From Bryobacterales bacterium (GTDB taxonomy: Bacteria > Acidobacteriota > Terriglobia > Bryobacterales > Bryobacteraceae), in NCBI GenBank assembly GCA_020852175.1, contig JADZBH010000070.1, positions 1-64,000 of the forward strand: DNA of 64,000 nt, given 5' to 3'. Shown piece after piece: positions 50,479 to 59,780 of this stretch. Position 1 is the stretch's first letter. Every line of letters begins with the position of its first letter. A program made the translations under genes and the position numbers. A model generated the notes under the pieces. That model ran no database searches. It was not told where the DNA came from and saw nothing but the letters and a program-made list of their open reading frames with translations.

Positions 50479-51702
50479 ATGGTTTTTTTCCTGCGTGCCG
50501 GGGTCCTGTTCGGGCTCGTTGCGGCCTGCGGGTGGCCGCAACAATCGCTTACGGTGCAGGACGCGGTGGGGCGCGCGCTCGCCACTCATGGCATGCTCGC
50601 CGCCGGGGTAAACCGCGTGGCCGCCGCCGAGGGTTTGCGCCGCCAGGCCTCCCTCATGCCGAATCCCAAGGTTGTCCTCCAGCTTGAAAACGTCCGTCCG
50701 TACGGCAACCCCGCCTTCCAGTTCAATCACGACACGGATCAGTTCGCCTACCTGCAATACATGTTTGAAACGGCCGGCAAGCGCGGACTCCGCACCGCGG
50801 CGGCTTCCGCCCAGGTGGATCGTGTGTCGCTGGAACGCGAAACCCTCGCCGCTCAGATCCGCGCCCGCGTCAAATCCGCCTACTGGGCGGCCGCCGGAGC
50901 CGCGCAGCTCCGCAAATGGCTGGACGACGACGTGGCGCGTTTCGACGAGGTGGTGCAATACCACCGGAACCGCGTCCGTGAAGGCGCCTCCGCGGAATCC
51001 GATCTTCTGCGGGTCCAGTTGGAAGCCTCGCGCCTGCGCCTGTCGGCTTCCAACGCCCGGCTCGCCGCCGAACGGGCCCGCATCGATCTGCTGCGCGAAA
51101 TGGGCCAGTCCGAGTTCCCCGATCTCGCCTTCGCCGATTCCATCGAAACCATACGTCCCGAGATTCCCGATCCTCCGGAATCCGCTCTCGAACGCCGCTC
51201 CGAGGCGAAACTGGCCCGCCAGATTCAGACCGCCGCACTGGCCCAGGCCCGCTTGCAGCAGGCTCTGGCCAAACCGAACATCGATGTCCTGCTGGGCTAC
51301 AAACGCACCAACGGACTGGACACCATGCTGGCCGGCGTGCAGGTGGATCTTCCCGTCGCCAACCGCAACCAGGGCAATCTCGCCGCCGCGCTCTCCGAAG
51401 CGAAGGCCGCCGAATCCACGCTGGCCGCCGTGGAGGCGGTTGTGCGGGCCGAAGTGGAGGGCGCCCGCCGGGCGGTCACGATTCGCAAGACCCAGCTTGA
51501 TTCGATTCTCGCCGCCATGCGCACCGAAGCCAACGAATCGCAGCGTATCGCCGGCGCGGCGTACCGGATTGGGGGCGTCGAACTGCTTCGCCTTCTGGAC
51601 GCCGAGCGCGCACGCATCGAGACGCAGATGCTCTACTACCAAACCTTGAGCGAATATCAACAGGCGGTTTCCTCGCTGGAAGCCGCATTGGGGTTGCCGT
51701 GA
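50479..51702 (+). CDS. Outer-membrane efflux factor, CzcC/CusC/TolC type
   Basis: 407 residues. A Sec signal peptide (FFLRAGVLFGLVAACGW) and the TolC-family two-repeat helical barrel: GLRRQASLMPNPKVVLQL, DQFAYLQYMFETAGKRGLR, ARVKSAYWAAAGAAQLRK and the second repeat DVLLGYKRTNGLD... LPVANRNQGNL. The usual OEP signature of heavy-metal efflux (FETAGKR) is clear. An ATG at 50479 fits the signal peptide; an in-frame TTG at 50470 is three codons earlier. Its stop overlaps the adaptor GTG (GTGA). Exports metal ions across the outer membrane. Confidence 0.93.
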   Translation: MVFFLRAGVLFGLVAACGWPQQSLTVQDAVGRALATHGMLAAGVNRVAAAEGLRRQASLMPNPKVVLQLENVRPYGNPAFQFNHDTDQFAYLQYMFETAGKRGLRTAAASAQVDRVSLERETLAAQIRARVKSAYWAAAGAAQLRKWLDDDVARFDEVVQYHRNRVREGASAESDLLRVQLEASRLRLSASNARLAAERARIDLLREMGQSEFPDLAFADSIETIRPEIPDPPESALERRSEAKLARQIQTAALAQARLQQALAKPNIDVLLGYKRTNGLDTMLAGVQVDLPVANRNQGNLAAALSEAKAAESTLAAVEAVVRAEVEGARRAVTIRKTQLDSILAAMRTEANESQRIAGAAYRIGGVELLRLLDAERARIETQMLYYQTLSEYQQAVSSLEAALGLP

Positions 51703-52916
51703 ACCGCATTGTTTTACTCCTTTTGCCTCTGCTCGTGCTGGCCGGCTGCGGCAAGGGGCCCGAACCCGCCTCCCCTGCCGCGGCCCACGCCGCCCCCCCG
51801 CCCGCAGCCGCCGAACGCGGCACGGTGCACCTGGACCCGGCCACATCCGGCAAAGCCTGGGTCACCGTGGAACCGGTAAGAGAAGGCGCCGCCTCGGACC
51901 CGGTTCGCGCCACCGGCCGCCTCACCACGCACGAAGACTCCACCTGGAACGTGGGCTCGGTCACCGACGGACGCATCGTGCACATGCTGGCCAAACTCGG
52001 AGACCAGATCCGCGCCGGCCAGGTGATCGCCCGGATGCACAGCCATGATGTCCATGAAGCCCGCGCCGGCCACAGCCGCGCCAAAGGCGAACTTGCCCGC
52101 GCCACCTCCGCTCTGGCCATCGCTAAACGGATGCGCGACCGGGCCCGCACGTTGTACGAACTCAAAGCCGGGTCCCTCGAACAGGTGGAACGCGCCGAGG
52201 CGGAACTGATCGCCGCCGAATCCGCCGTCCACACGGCCGAGGTCGATGTCATCCGGACCGAATCTCATCTGGTCGAGTATCTGCGCATCGCGCCCGAAGG
52301 ATCCGGCGAGCACAAGCCGGATGAGAACCTGCACGACGAGGACCTGGTTCCGGTCATCTCCCCTGGTTCGGGCGTGCTGCTCCGCCGCCTGGTCACGGAA
52401 GGCTCCGTGGTTGCCGCCGGACAGGGCGTCGCCGTGGTCAGCGACCTCCGCCGCCTCCGACTGATCGCCAACGTGGGCGAGCAGGACCTTCCGCTCATCC
52501 ACACCGGCGCCGCCGCCCGCATTGTCCGCGCCGCCCTGCCCGGCCGCGTCTTCCAGGGACGCGTCTCACGCATCGGCGAAGAAATGGACCCAGAAACCCG
52601 CACCGCCGAGGTCTGGATCACGATCGACTCGGCCGGCCTGACCCTCAAGCCTGAAGGTTACGCCAACGTGGAAATCGCCACGGCCTCGAAGCGCCCTGGC
52701 ATCTTCATACCCTCCGATGCCATTCAGGAGGTGGAAGGCTCCTCGTCCGTCTTCGTCGAAACGGCCCCCAACACCTATGCCGTTCGCGCGGTTTCGCTCG
52801 GCGAGAGTTCCGGCGGCCTGGCGGAGGTGAAGCAGGGGCTTTCCGCCGGCGAACGCGTCGCCGTCCAAGGCAGCTTCCTGTTGAAATCCCAGCTCTTGAA
52901 ATCGACCCTCGAATAA
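51699..52916 (+). CDS. RND efflux periplasmic adaptor, CzcB/CusB type (lipoprotein)
   Basis: 405 residues. LLLLPLLVLAGCGKGPEP carries a lipobox (LAGC), so it is anchored to the inner membrane. Barrel-sandwich and lipoyl segments (TWNVGSVTDGRIVHMLAKLGDQIRAGQV), an alpha-hairpin (ARAGHSRAKGELARATSALAIAKRM) and a beta-barrel (GAAARIVRAALPGRVFQGRVSRIG, EMDPETRTAEVWITID) are in the standard order. No N-terminal metal-binding His-rich domain as in some CzcB. Overlaps the TolC-type gene by four nt; the RND pump begins 13 nt after it. Confidence 0.93.
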   Translation: MNRIVLLLLPLLVLAGCGKGPEPASPAAAHAAPPPAAAERGTVHLDPATSGKAWVTVEPVREGAASDPVRATGRLTTHEDSTWNVGSVTDGRIVHMLAKLGDQIRAGQVIARMHSHDVHEARAGHSRAKGELARATSALAIAKRMRDRARTLYELKAGSLEQVERAEAELIAAESAVHTAEVDVIRTESHLVEYLRIAPEGSGEHKPDENLHDEDLVPVISPGSGVLLRRLVTEGSVVAAGQGVAVVSDLRRLRLIANVGEQDLPLIHTGAAARIVRAALPGRVFQGRVSRIGEEMDPETRTAEVWITIDSAGLTLKPEGYANVEIATASKRPGIFIPSDAIQEVEGSSSVFVETAPNTYAVRAVSLGESSGGLAEVKQGLSAGERVAVQGSFLLKSQLLKSTLE

Positions 52917-52929
52917 TCCGCCTCCCCGC

Positions 52930-55900
52930 ATGCTCCAAGCCCTCATCGACCTTCCCCTCCGCCACCGCGCCCTGGTTCTCGTTGGCCTTCTCGCGGTCAT
53001 CGGCTGGGGCATCCACACCATGTTCCGCCTCCCCATCGAGGCCTTCCCCGACCTGACGAACAATCAGGTGGTCGTCATCACCGAGTGCCGGGGCATGGCG
53101 CCTCAGGAGGTGGAACAGCTTGTTTCGTTCCCGATCGAAACCGCCCTCATGGGCATACCCAGGACCCAATCCATACGTTCCGTTTCAAAGCTCGGCCTCT
53201 CCATGGTCACTTTGGTGCTGGACGATGAAGTGCCCACCTACTTTGCCCGCCAACTGGTGAACGAACGTTTGCAGGAGGTTCGCTCGCGCGTGCCCGCCGG
53301 GCTGGAACCTTCGCTCGGCCCCGTTGCCACGGCGTTTGGCGAGGTGTACCAATACACCATCGGCGGAGGCGGCCTTTCTCCGAGGGAAATCAAGACCCTG
53401 CACGAGTGGACCATCAAGAACCAACTCCGCACCGTCCGCGGCGTGAGCGAGGTGAACACCTGGGGCGGAGAGACCGCGCAGGTGGAGATTCGTGTCGACC
53501 CGGCCAAGCTGCGCGCCTACGATCTGACGCTGCGCGAGGTGTACGAACGCATCCGCGAGAACAACAACAATTTCTCGGCCGGCTTCATCGAACACGCCTC
53601 CGAACAGTACACCGTGCTCGGCCTGGGACGCGCGCGCCAGGCTCCCGATCTGGCCAACATCGTTCTGCGCGCCAGCCACGGCACGCCTCTCATGCTCAAG
53701 GATGTGGCCGAAGTCGGCGAAGGCGCGCTACTCCGCCAGGGCGCCACGCTCCGGGATGGCCGCGGCGAAACCGTTTCCGGCATGGTCATCATGCTGAAGG
53801 GGGAGAATGGCCGCGACGTGATCGCCCGCGCCAAGGAGCGCATCGCTTCCCTCACCCTGCCCAAGGGCGTCCGCCTCCTCCCCTTTTACGACCAGTCCAC
53901 GGTGATCGATGGCACGCTCGCCACGGTGCGCAAGAATCTGCTCGAAGCCGGAGTTCTGGTCATCGCCGTGCTCCTGCTGGCGCTCGGCAATTTCCGCGCC
54001 GCCCTCATCGTGGCGTTCGCCATACCCGTCTCCATGCTCACCGGCTTCATCGGCATGGCGTTCTTCGGCGTGACGGTAAACCTCATGAGCCTCGGAGCGG
54101 TCGATTTCGGCATGATCGTCGATGGCGCCGTCGTCATGGTGGAGCACACCGTCAGCCGGCTGCATCGCGACCCCGAGGATTCCAACTTCAACCCCTCCGA
54201 GCGCATCCGCCAGGCGGCTCTGGAGGTTGGCCGCCCGATCACCTTCGCCGTGGGCATCATCATCGCCGTGTACCTGCCCATTCTGTTTCTGGAAGGGCTG
54301 GAAGGCAAGATGTTCCGCCCCATGGCGATCACAGTCTGCTCGGCCCTGCTCGGCTCGCTGGGCTACGCGCTGTTTGTCGCTCCCGCGGCCGCGCGCTATT
54401 TTCTACGCCACGGCGTCCGCGAACACTCCTCGGCCTGGTTCAGCAGGCTCTCCAACTTTTACCGCTCCCTGCTCCGCTCGGCCATCCGCTTCCGCCCGGC
54501 CGTGCTGGCGGCGAGCCTGGCCGTCGTCTCCGCCGCGCTCTACTCGCTGAACCACATCGGTTCCGAGTTCATGCCCCGGCTCGATGAAGGCTCCATTCTG
54601 ATCACCACGCGCAAGCTCCCCGGCATCGCCCTCACCGACTCGGTCAACCTGAGCAGCGAGATCGAAAAGGCCATCGTGGAGTTCCGCGAGGTTGCCGGCG
54701 TCGTCACCAAGCTCGGCCGCCCCGACCTGGCCACCGAGGCCATGGGCATCTACGAAGCCGATGTCTATATCACCTTCAAGCCCGGCATCCATCTGCATGG
54801 CGTCTCAAAGGAGCGGTTCATCTCACGCATGGCGGAGCGCCTGGAGCGCATCCCGGGCGTGAGCTACAACTTCACGCAGCCCATGGCCATGCGCCTGGAC
54901 GAAGTGGTTTCCGGCATCAAGGCCGATCTCGCGCTGAAGCTTTTCGGCGACGATCCCGCCGTGCTCACCCAGATCGGCGAACGCGCCCTGCGCGTCCTCA
55001 CTTCCATTCCAGGCTCGGCCGACGCCCAGTTGGAGATCACCATCGGCGTCCCGGAACTGCGCATTGTCATCGACCGTCCCGCCGTGGCCCGCTACGGCCT
55101 GAACGTGAGCGACGTGGAGCAGGCCGTCCGTTCCGCGGTCCAGGGAGAGCCGCTGAGCGAACTCGTCCTCGGAAACCGGCGCATCCCCGTAGTGGGTAAG
55201 ATCACCGCCGCCGGCGGCATACACGACCCGGCCGGTCTTGCCGCACTGCCTCTGCACGCCCCGGGAGGCGAACGCATCCCGCTCAGCCTCGTCGCCAACG
55301 TCGTCACCGCTCGCGGCGCCGAAGTGATCTCCCGCGAAGGTGGCCGGCGCCGTGTCGTCGTACAATCCAACGTCCGCGGCCGCGACCTGGGCTCCTTCGC
55401 CGCCGAGGCCCAGCGCCGCGTCGCCGCCGAAATCACACTCCCGGCGGGCTACTCCGTCGATTGGGGCGGCCAGTTCGAAAACCAGGAGCGCGCCATGAAC
55501 CGCCTTGGCCTGGTCATCCCGCTCTCTCTCGCCATCATCTTCGGCCTGCTCTACGCCACCTTCCACTCGCTACGGCAGGCGCTGCTCCTCATCCTGATCG
55601 TTCCGTTCTCGCTGGCCGGCGGGGTCGCCGCCCTCTGGCTGCGCGGCATGAATCTCAACCTCTCGGCCCTGGTCGGCTTCATTGCCCTGTCGGGCGTCGC
55701 CGTCTTGAATGGCATCGTCATGGTCAGCGCCATCAACCATCTGCGCCAGCTCGGCCACTCGATGGACCACGCCGTGCTGGAGGGCGCCGCCTCCCGGCTC
55801 CGCCCGGTGCTGATGACGGCCCTGGTCGCCAGCTTCGGCTTCCTGCCCATGGCCCTCACCACCACCACCGGCGCGGAAGTCCAACGCCCGCTGGCCAGCG

Positions 55901-55995
55901 TGGTCATCGGCGGCCTCGTCTCGGCCACCGCTCTCACGCTTGTCCTGTTGCCGCTGCTCTACCCCTGGTTCAGCCGGCATCACCCCCGCGACTAG
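52930..55995 (+). CDS. CzcA/CusA-family heavy-metal RND efflux pump
   Basis: 1021 residues, the HME-RND length. Twelve hydrophobic segments lie in two halves, N-terminal LVLVGLLAVIGWGIHTMF, central VLVIAVLLLALGNF and late VIPLSLAIIFGLLYATF. The heavy-metal signature VDFGMIVDGAVVMVEHTV is present in the TM4 region with the conserved acidic residue. Drives metal(I/II) export with proton influx, together with the adaptor and the outer-membrane factor upstream. Metal (Cu, Ag, Co, Zn, Cd) cannot be decided from the sequence. Third gene of the efflux operon. Confidence 0.95.
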   Translation: MLQALIDLPLRHRALVLVGLLAVIGWGIHTMFRLPIEAFPDLTNNQVVVITECRGMAPQEVEQLVSFPIETALMGIPRTQSIRSVSKLGLSMVTLVLDDEVPTYFARQLVNERLQEVRSRVPAGLEPSLGPVATAFGEVYQYTIGGGGLSPREIKTLHEWTIKNQLRTVRGVSEVNTWGGETAQVEIRVDPAKLRAYDLTLREVYERIRENNNNFSAGFIEHASEQYTVLGLGRARQAPDLANIVLRASHGTPLMLKDVAEVGEGALLRQGATLRDGRGETVSGMVIMLKGENGRDVIARAKERIASLTLPKGVRLLPFYDQSTVIDGTLATVRKNLLEAGVLVIAVLLLALGNFRAALIVAFAIPVSMLTGFIGMAFFGVTVNLMSLGAVDFGMIVDGAVVMVEHTVSRLHRDPEDSNFNPSERIRQAALEVGRPITFAVGIIIAVYLPILFLEGLEGKMFRPMAITVCSALLGSLGYALFVAPAAARYFLRHGVREHSSAWFSRLSNFYRSLLRSAIRFRPAVLAASLAVVSAALYSLNHIGSEFMPRLDEGSILITTRKLPGIALTDSVNLSSEIEKAIVEFREVAGVVTKLGRPDLATEAMGIYEADVYITFKPGIHLHGVSKERFISRMAERLERIPGVSYNFTQPMAMRLDEVVSGIKADLALKLFGDDPAVLTQIGERALRVLTSIPGSADAQLEITIGVPELRIVIDRPAVARYGLNVSDVEQAVRSAVQGEPLSELVLGNRRIPVVGKITAAGGIHDPAGLAALPLHAPGGERIPLSLVANVVTARGAEVISREGGRRRVVVQSNVRGRDLGSFAAEAQRRVAAEITLPAGYSVDWGGQFENQERAMNRLGLVIPLSLAIIFGLLYATFHSLRQALLLILIVPFSLAGGVAALWLRGMNLNLSALVGFIALSGVAVLNGIVMVSAINHLRQLGHSMDHAVLEGAASRLRPVLMTALVASFGFLPMALTTTTGAEVQRPLASVVIGGLVSATALTLVLLPLLYPWFSRHHPRD

Positions 55996-56002
55996 GCCGT
56001 CC

Positions 56003-57046
56003 TCAGTCGGGGAACAGCGCACCCGTCTCGATCACGATGCGAGTGTCCGCGCCCTTTTCCGCCAACGTCACGCGCGCGCCGTCGTAGCTCACCTTGTCCA
56101 CCCCCTGAAACGAAGCTGGAATCCTGGCCAGGAAGACCGCATAGGAACGCGTCGCCGTGCCGCCGGCATCCAGATAGTCGTACAAAGGACGTCCGAAGAT
56201 CCTCCCCTTGGCCACGAGTGTCTCGAACGGCTGGTGCAGACCGGTGGTCCCAAACTCCAGGCCCCGGGCCGCCGGCTTGCCGCGCGACACGTCACGCCAC
56301 AGGTTCAGCCAGGGATACTCGCGCACACGCCACAAATAGCCGATCAGCAGCCCCTTGGCCGGCGTGGCCGCCGTCACCCAGCCCAGTTCCTCATCGACTA
56401 CGTACGACACCACGTTCGGCTGCGCATCGTTGGTCAGATGCCGCAGGTTCACGGTTTGCTCCTCCTGCTGCGCACTGGGCCACCACACCGGCGGCTCCTC
56501 GGGATTGGGCATTGGACTCCCCTGCATGAAGCCTTTTCGCGCGTTGGCATCCACCACCGTACCCTCGTCGAGGAAAGGCGGCGCGATGGTGGCGTGTTGC
56601 ACCAGGTTGTACATGCGCCCCAGTTTGTTGAGGTTGGCGACCGTCTCGGTGACTCGCATCGCCGCGCTCCCGGCCAGCTTCGCCGTCCTCTCCAGGGACA
56701 GCCCGGCCATGGGCAGAGTGACGCTCATCCGGGCCTCTCCCCGCGACTGCCCGTCCAGCTTCCAGCGCGCGTGCGTCGCCTCGCCATGGAATGGCATCCC
56801 GTTCTGCAGTTCCGCCGCCGAGGGTTGCCCCCAACGGTCGAAACACAGGAAGTGGCCCCGGGCCCTGGCCAGGCCGGCGGTCCCCTTGGAATCCCATGAA
56901 AGCGGGTTCAGTTTCATCGCCGTCAACTGGAAATCCATCAGCGATCCACCCGCCAGATCGAACTCGGCGCGCACCGTCTGATTCTCGAGGACCACCGTCT
57001 GGGCCAGCACCGGCCATGGAAGCAGAAGCAATAGGAATCGGTTCAT
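56003..57046 (-). CDS. Secreted beta-sandwich protein, mutarotase-like fold
   Basis: 347 residues from ATG 57046. Earlier ATGs at 57058 and 57070 would run into the divergent gene. Sec signal peptide FLLLLLPWPVLAQ. The mature domain is a broad beta-sandwich of the galactose-mutarotase-like type (VRAEFDLAGGSLMDFQL, AEWK-like W-rich strands HARWKLDGQSRGEARMSVTL, RYAVFLAR-type tail), close in style to the periplasmic insertase-related domain and to DUF4380-like proteins. No catalytic His/Glu pair could be identified with confidence. A TATAAT sits ten nt before the ATG. Confidence 0.6.
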   Translation of the reverse strand: MNRFLLLLLPWPVLAQTVVLENQTVRAEFDLAGGSLMDFQLTAMKLNPLSWDSKGTAGLARARGHFLCFDRWGQPSAAELQNGMPFHGEATHARWKLDGQSRGEARMSVTLPMAGLSLERTAKLAGSAAMRVTETVANLNKLGRMYNLVQHATIAPPFLDEGTVVDANARKGFMQGSPMPNPEEPPVWWPSAQQEEQTVNLRHLTNDAQPNVVSYVVDEELGWVTAATPAKGLLIGYLWRVREYPWLNLWRDVSRGKPAARGLEFGTTGLHQPFETLVAKGRIFGRPLYDYLDAGGTATRSYAVFLARIPASFQGVDKVSYDGARVTLAEKGADTRIVIETGALFPD

Positions 57047-57056
57047 ACGGTGTGCC

Positions 57057-57064
57057 ATTATATT
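57057..57064. promoter_or_regulatory. Overlapping divergent -10 elements at 57.06 kb
   Basis: Minus strand TATAAT (57062-57057), ten nt before the ATG at 57046; plus strand TATATT (57059-57064), four nt before the ATG at 57069. The start codons are only 22 nt apart, so any -35s would lie in the opposite genes. Confidence 0.4.
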
Positions 57065-57068
57065 CGGC

Positions 57069-59780
57069 ATGCGTCTCGCGTTCTGGGCTTACTGGGCTAT
57101 TCTTCCGCTGCTGCCCACAGCCTCCGCCCAGGACCTGTTCGCCTCGCGCGTTCAGCCTATCCTCGAAAAACGCTGTGCCGCCTGCCATAACCCCGAGGCG
57201 CGCATGAGCGGCTTCGACCTTACCTCACGCGCCGCGCTGGCCCGCGGAGGCAAGCAGGGCCTCGCCCTCATCCCAGGACGAGCCGCCGAAAGCCGGCTCT
57301 ACCAGTTCGTCAGCGGCGGCAAGATGCCACCCGGCCAACCTTTGCCGCAAGCTGAAGCCGAAGCTCTTCGCGAATGGATCGACTCCGGAGCCGCCTGGCC
57401 GGGACCTGAGTCCTTCCACAAGCAGCGCGCTCGTGCCGGGCTTGACTGGTGGGCTCTGCAGTCTCCGAAGCTGCCGGATGTTCCGGCCAGCGAGGGCGCC
57501 GCCAATCCGATCGACGCCTTCCTGCTCGAAAAGCTCCGCGCCCGCGGACTCTCCTTTGCTCCTCGCGCCAATGAACACACCCTGCTGCGCCGCCTCCACT
57601 TCGCGATGCGGGGCCTGCCCCCTTCGGACGGTGATTTGCGCCAACCCCTCTCCGCCGCTATCGACGCCACGCTTGCCTCGCCCCAGTACGGCGAACGCTG
57701 GGGCCGCCTGTGGCTCGATGTCGCCCGCTTCGGTGAAACCGACGGCGGCGAGCACAACAACGAGCGCTTCACGGCCTGGAGGTACCGCGACTGGGTGATT
57801 CACGCGTTGAACCGCGACATGCCCTACGACGAGTTCGTGCGCCAGCAGGTGGCCGGCGATGTCCTTTACCCCGGCGATGCCGCCGCCACGGCCGCCACTG
57901 GCTTCCTTGTCGCCGGTCCATGGGACTCCGTCACCAAGCAAATCAACAAGGACAAAAGCATGGCCTTGTCCATCCGGCAGGATGAACTCGACGATATGGT
58001 CACCGCCACCATGAGCTCTTTCATGGGCCTCACCGTGAACTGCGCACGCTGTCACGATCACAAATTCGACCCCATCCCCACGCGCGATTACTACCGGCTC
58101 GCCGCCGTCTTCCAGGGCGTCACCTACGGAGAACGTCCCGTGGCCACCGAGGCCCAACGCGACGAACGCACTCGCCTGGCTGCTCCGCTGGAGGCCGAAT
58201 TGAAGGCCGTCAGGGAGCAGATCGCCGCCATCGAGGATGCACCCCGCGCCCGGCTCCTTCGGGAACGCTACCATCTGTTCGACAGCTCCCGCGGCGATTC
58301 CGCGCGCCGCCTTCCGGTGAATCCCATCTGGAATCGCGAGCGGCTTTCGCCTTCCACCACCAAGCGCCTCCGGCTGGTCATCACGGCCCATCAGGGCAAG
58401 CTCGCCAGGATTGACCGTCTCGAAGTGCTTCCCGCCAGCCACGCGGTGACACACTGGACGGCTTCCGCCGCCGCCTCGGCGGAATCGCCCGCCATTCTGG
58501 AGATCAACCTTCCCGCTCCCTGGACCGTTTCCGAACTGGTATGGTCCTCCGATGCCGGACGCGGCAATCGCGACGGCATGCCCAAGGTCTATCGTGTGGA
58601 GGCCTCCGTCGATGGCCAAACCTGGCGCGAGGTCGGTTCCTCGCTCGATCACGACTCCGATGTCGAGGTGCTGCTGCCAGAAATCGCTCCCGAAGAACTT
58701 CGCGCCGCCATCCCCGCCGCCGATCTCGCCCGCTGGCAAACGCTCACGGCCGGGCGCGGCCGTCTGGAGGCGCAACTTCGCGCGATTCCCGCGCTCCCCT
58801 CCGTGCACGCGGCCACGCCGGAGCCCATGCAGCCCTCATTTGTCCTGGAACGCGGCTCCATCGCCAAACCCATCGAACCGGCCCCGCCGGGCGCTCTCAC
58901 GGCGATTCGTACCCTTGATGCCACGCTCGCCCTTCCCGAAGGCGCCAGCGATGCCCAGCGCCGCATCGCGCTGGCCCGCTGGCTGACCGCCTCCGGCAAC
59001 CCGCTGCTGGCCCGCGTCATCGTCAACCGCGTCTGGTTCTGGCACTTCGGCAATGGCATCGTGAACACGCCTTCCGACTTCGGCTTCAACGGCGACCGTC
59101 CGTCACACCCCGAACTGCTCGACTACCTCGCCCTCCAGTTCATACATCACGGCTGGAGCCTGAAATGGCTCCACCGGCAGATTCTTACCTCGCGGGCCTG
59201 GCAGCAATCCTCGGCCCACGACGAAAAAGCATTCGCCGCCGACGCCTCCAACCGCCTCCTCTGGCATATGCCCCTCAAACGCATGGACGCCGAGACCCTG
59301 CGCGATTCCATACTGGCCGCCGCCGGGAACCTCAATCCCGAGCGCGGGGGGCCCAGCTACCTTTTGCAGAAGAAAGCCGGAGGCGGCAGCTACATGTTCA
59401 AGGCTCTCGACAACGACGGCTTCGAGGTCTGGCGCCGCGCCGTCTACCGCTTCGTGGTCCGTGGCGGGGAGCGCATTTTCCTGGACAGCTTCGACTGCCC
59501 CGACCCCGCCGTGGCCACGCCCCAGCGCAGCGTCTCGAACACGCCCGTCCAGGCCCTCACGCTGCTGAACAATCAATTTGTCCTGAACCAGTCCCGCCTG
59601 CTGGCCGCGCGTCTGGAGCGGGACACCCCCGATCCCGTCGAGGCCGCCTATCAGCGTCTCTATCAGCGCACGCCCTCGGCCCGGGAACGCGATCTCGCCG
59701 CGCGGTTTATCGCTCAACACGGCCTTGCTCTCTACCTCCGCGCCCTTTGGAATACGAACGAGTTCGTCTATGTCCCATGA
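57069..59780 (+). CDS. Planctomycete-type DUF1549/DUF1553 protein with cytochrome-c domain
   Basis: 903 residues. Sec signal peptide (FWAYWAILPLLPTASA), then a class I cytochrome-c-like domain with the haem motif CAACH at residues 36-40 and a possible Met ligand in KMPPG. DUF1549 (~140-330: FLLEKLRARGLSFAPRANEH, RGLPPSD, RWGRLWLDVARF) follows. A discoidin-like insert (~430-530; RLRLVITAHQGKLARID, YRVEASVDGQTWREVGSS) precedes DUF1553 (~620-900: ARWLTASGNPLLARVIVNRVWFW... and LALQFIHHGWSLKWLHRQIL). The pair with the DUF1501 gene is common in Planctomycetes and Acidobacteria and is thought to process polysaccharide periplasmically. The DUF1501 gene overlaps by 11 nt. Confidence 0.93.
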   Translation: MRLAFWAYWAILPLLPTASAQDLFASRVQPILEKRCAACHNPEARMSGFDLTSRAALARGGKQGLALIPGRAAESRLYQFVSGGKMPPGQPLPQAEAEALREWIDSGAAWPGPESFHKQRARAGLDWWALQSPKLPDVPASEGAANPIDAFLLEKLRARGLSFAPRANEHTLLRRLHFAMRGLPPSDGDLRQPLSAAIDATLASPQYGERWGRLWLDVARFGETDGGEHNNERFTAWRYRDWVIHALNRDMPYDEFVRQQVAGDVLYPGDAAATAATGFLVAGPWDSVTKQINKDKSMALSIRQDELDDMVTATMSSFMGLTVNCARCHDHKFDPIPTRDYYRLAAVFQGVTYGERPVATEAQRDERTRLAAPLEAELKAVREQIAAIEDAPRARLLRERYHLFDSSRGDSARRLPVNPIWNRERLSPSTTKRLRLVITAHQGKLARIDRLEVLPASHAVTHWTASAAASAESPAILEINLPAPWTVSELVWSSDAGRGNRDGMPKVYRVEASVDGQTWREVGSSLDHDSDVEVLLPEIAPEELRAAIPAADLARWQTLTAGRGRLEAQLRAIPALPSVHAATPEPMQPSFVLERGSIAKPIEPAPPGALTAIRTLDATLALPEGASDAQRRIALARWLTASGNPLLARVIVNRVWFWHFGNGIVNTPSDFGFNGDRPSHPELLDYLALQFIHHGWSLKWLHRQILTSRAWQQSSAHDEKAFAADASNRLLWHMPLKRMDAETLRDSILAAAGNLNPERGGPSYLLQKKAGGGSYMFKALDNDGFEVWRRAVYRFVVRGGERIFLDSFDCPDPAVATPQRSVSNTPVQALTLLNNQFVLNQSRLLAARLERDTPDPVEAAYQRLYQRTPSARERDLAARFIAQHGLALYLRALWNTNEFVYVP

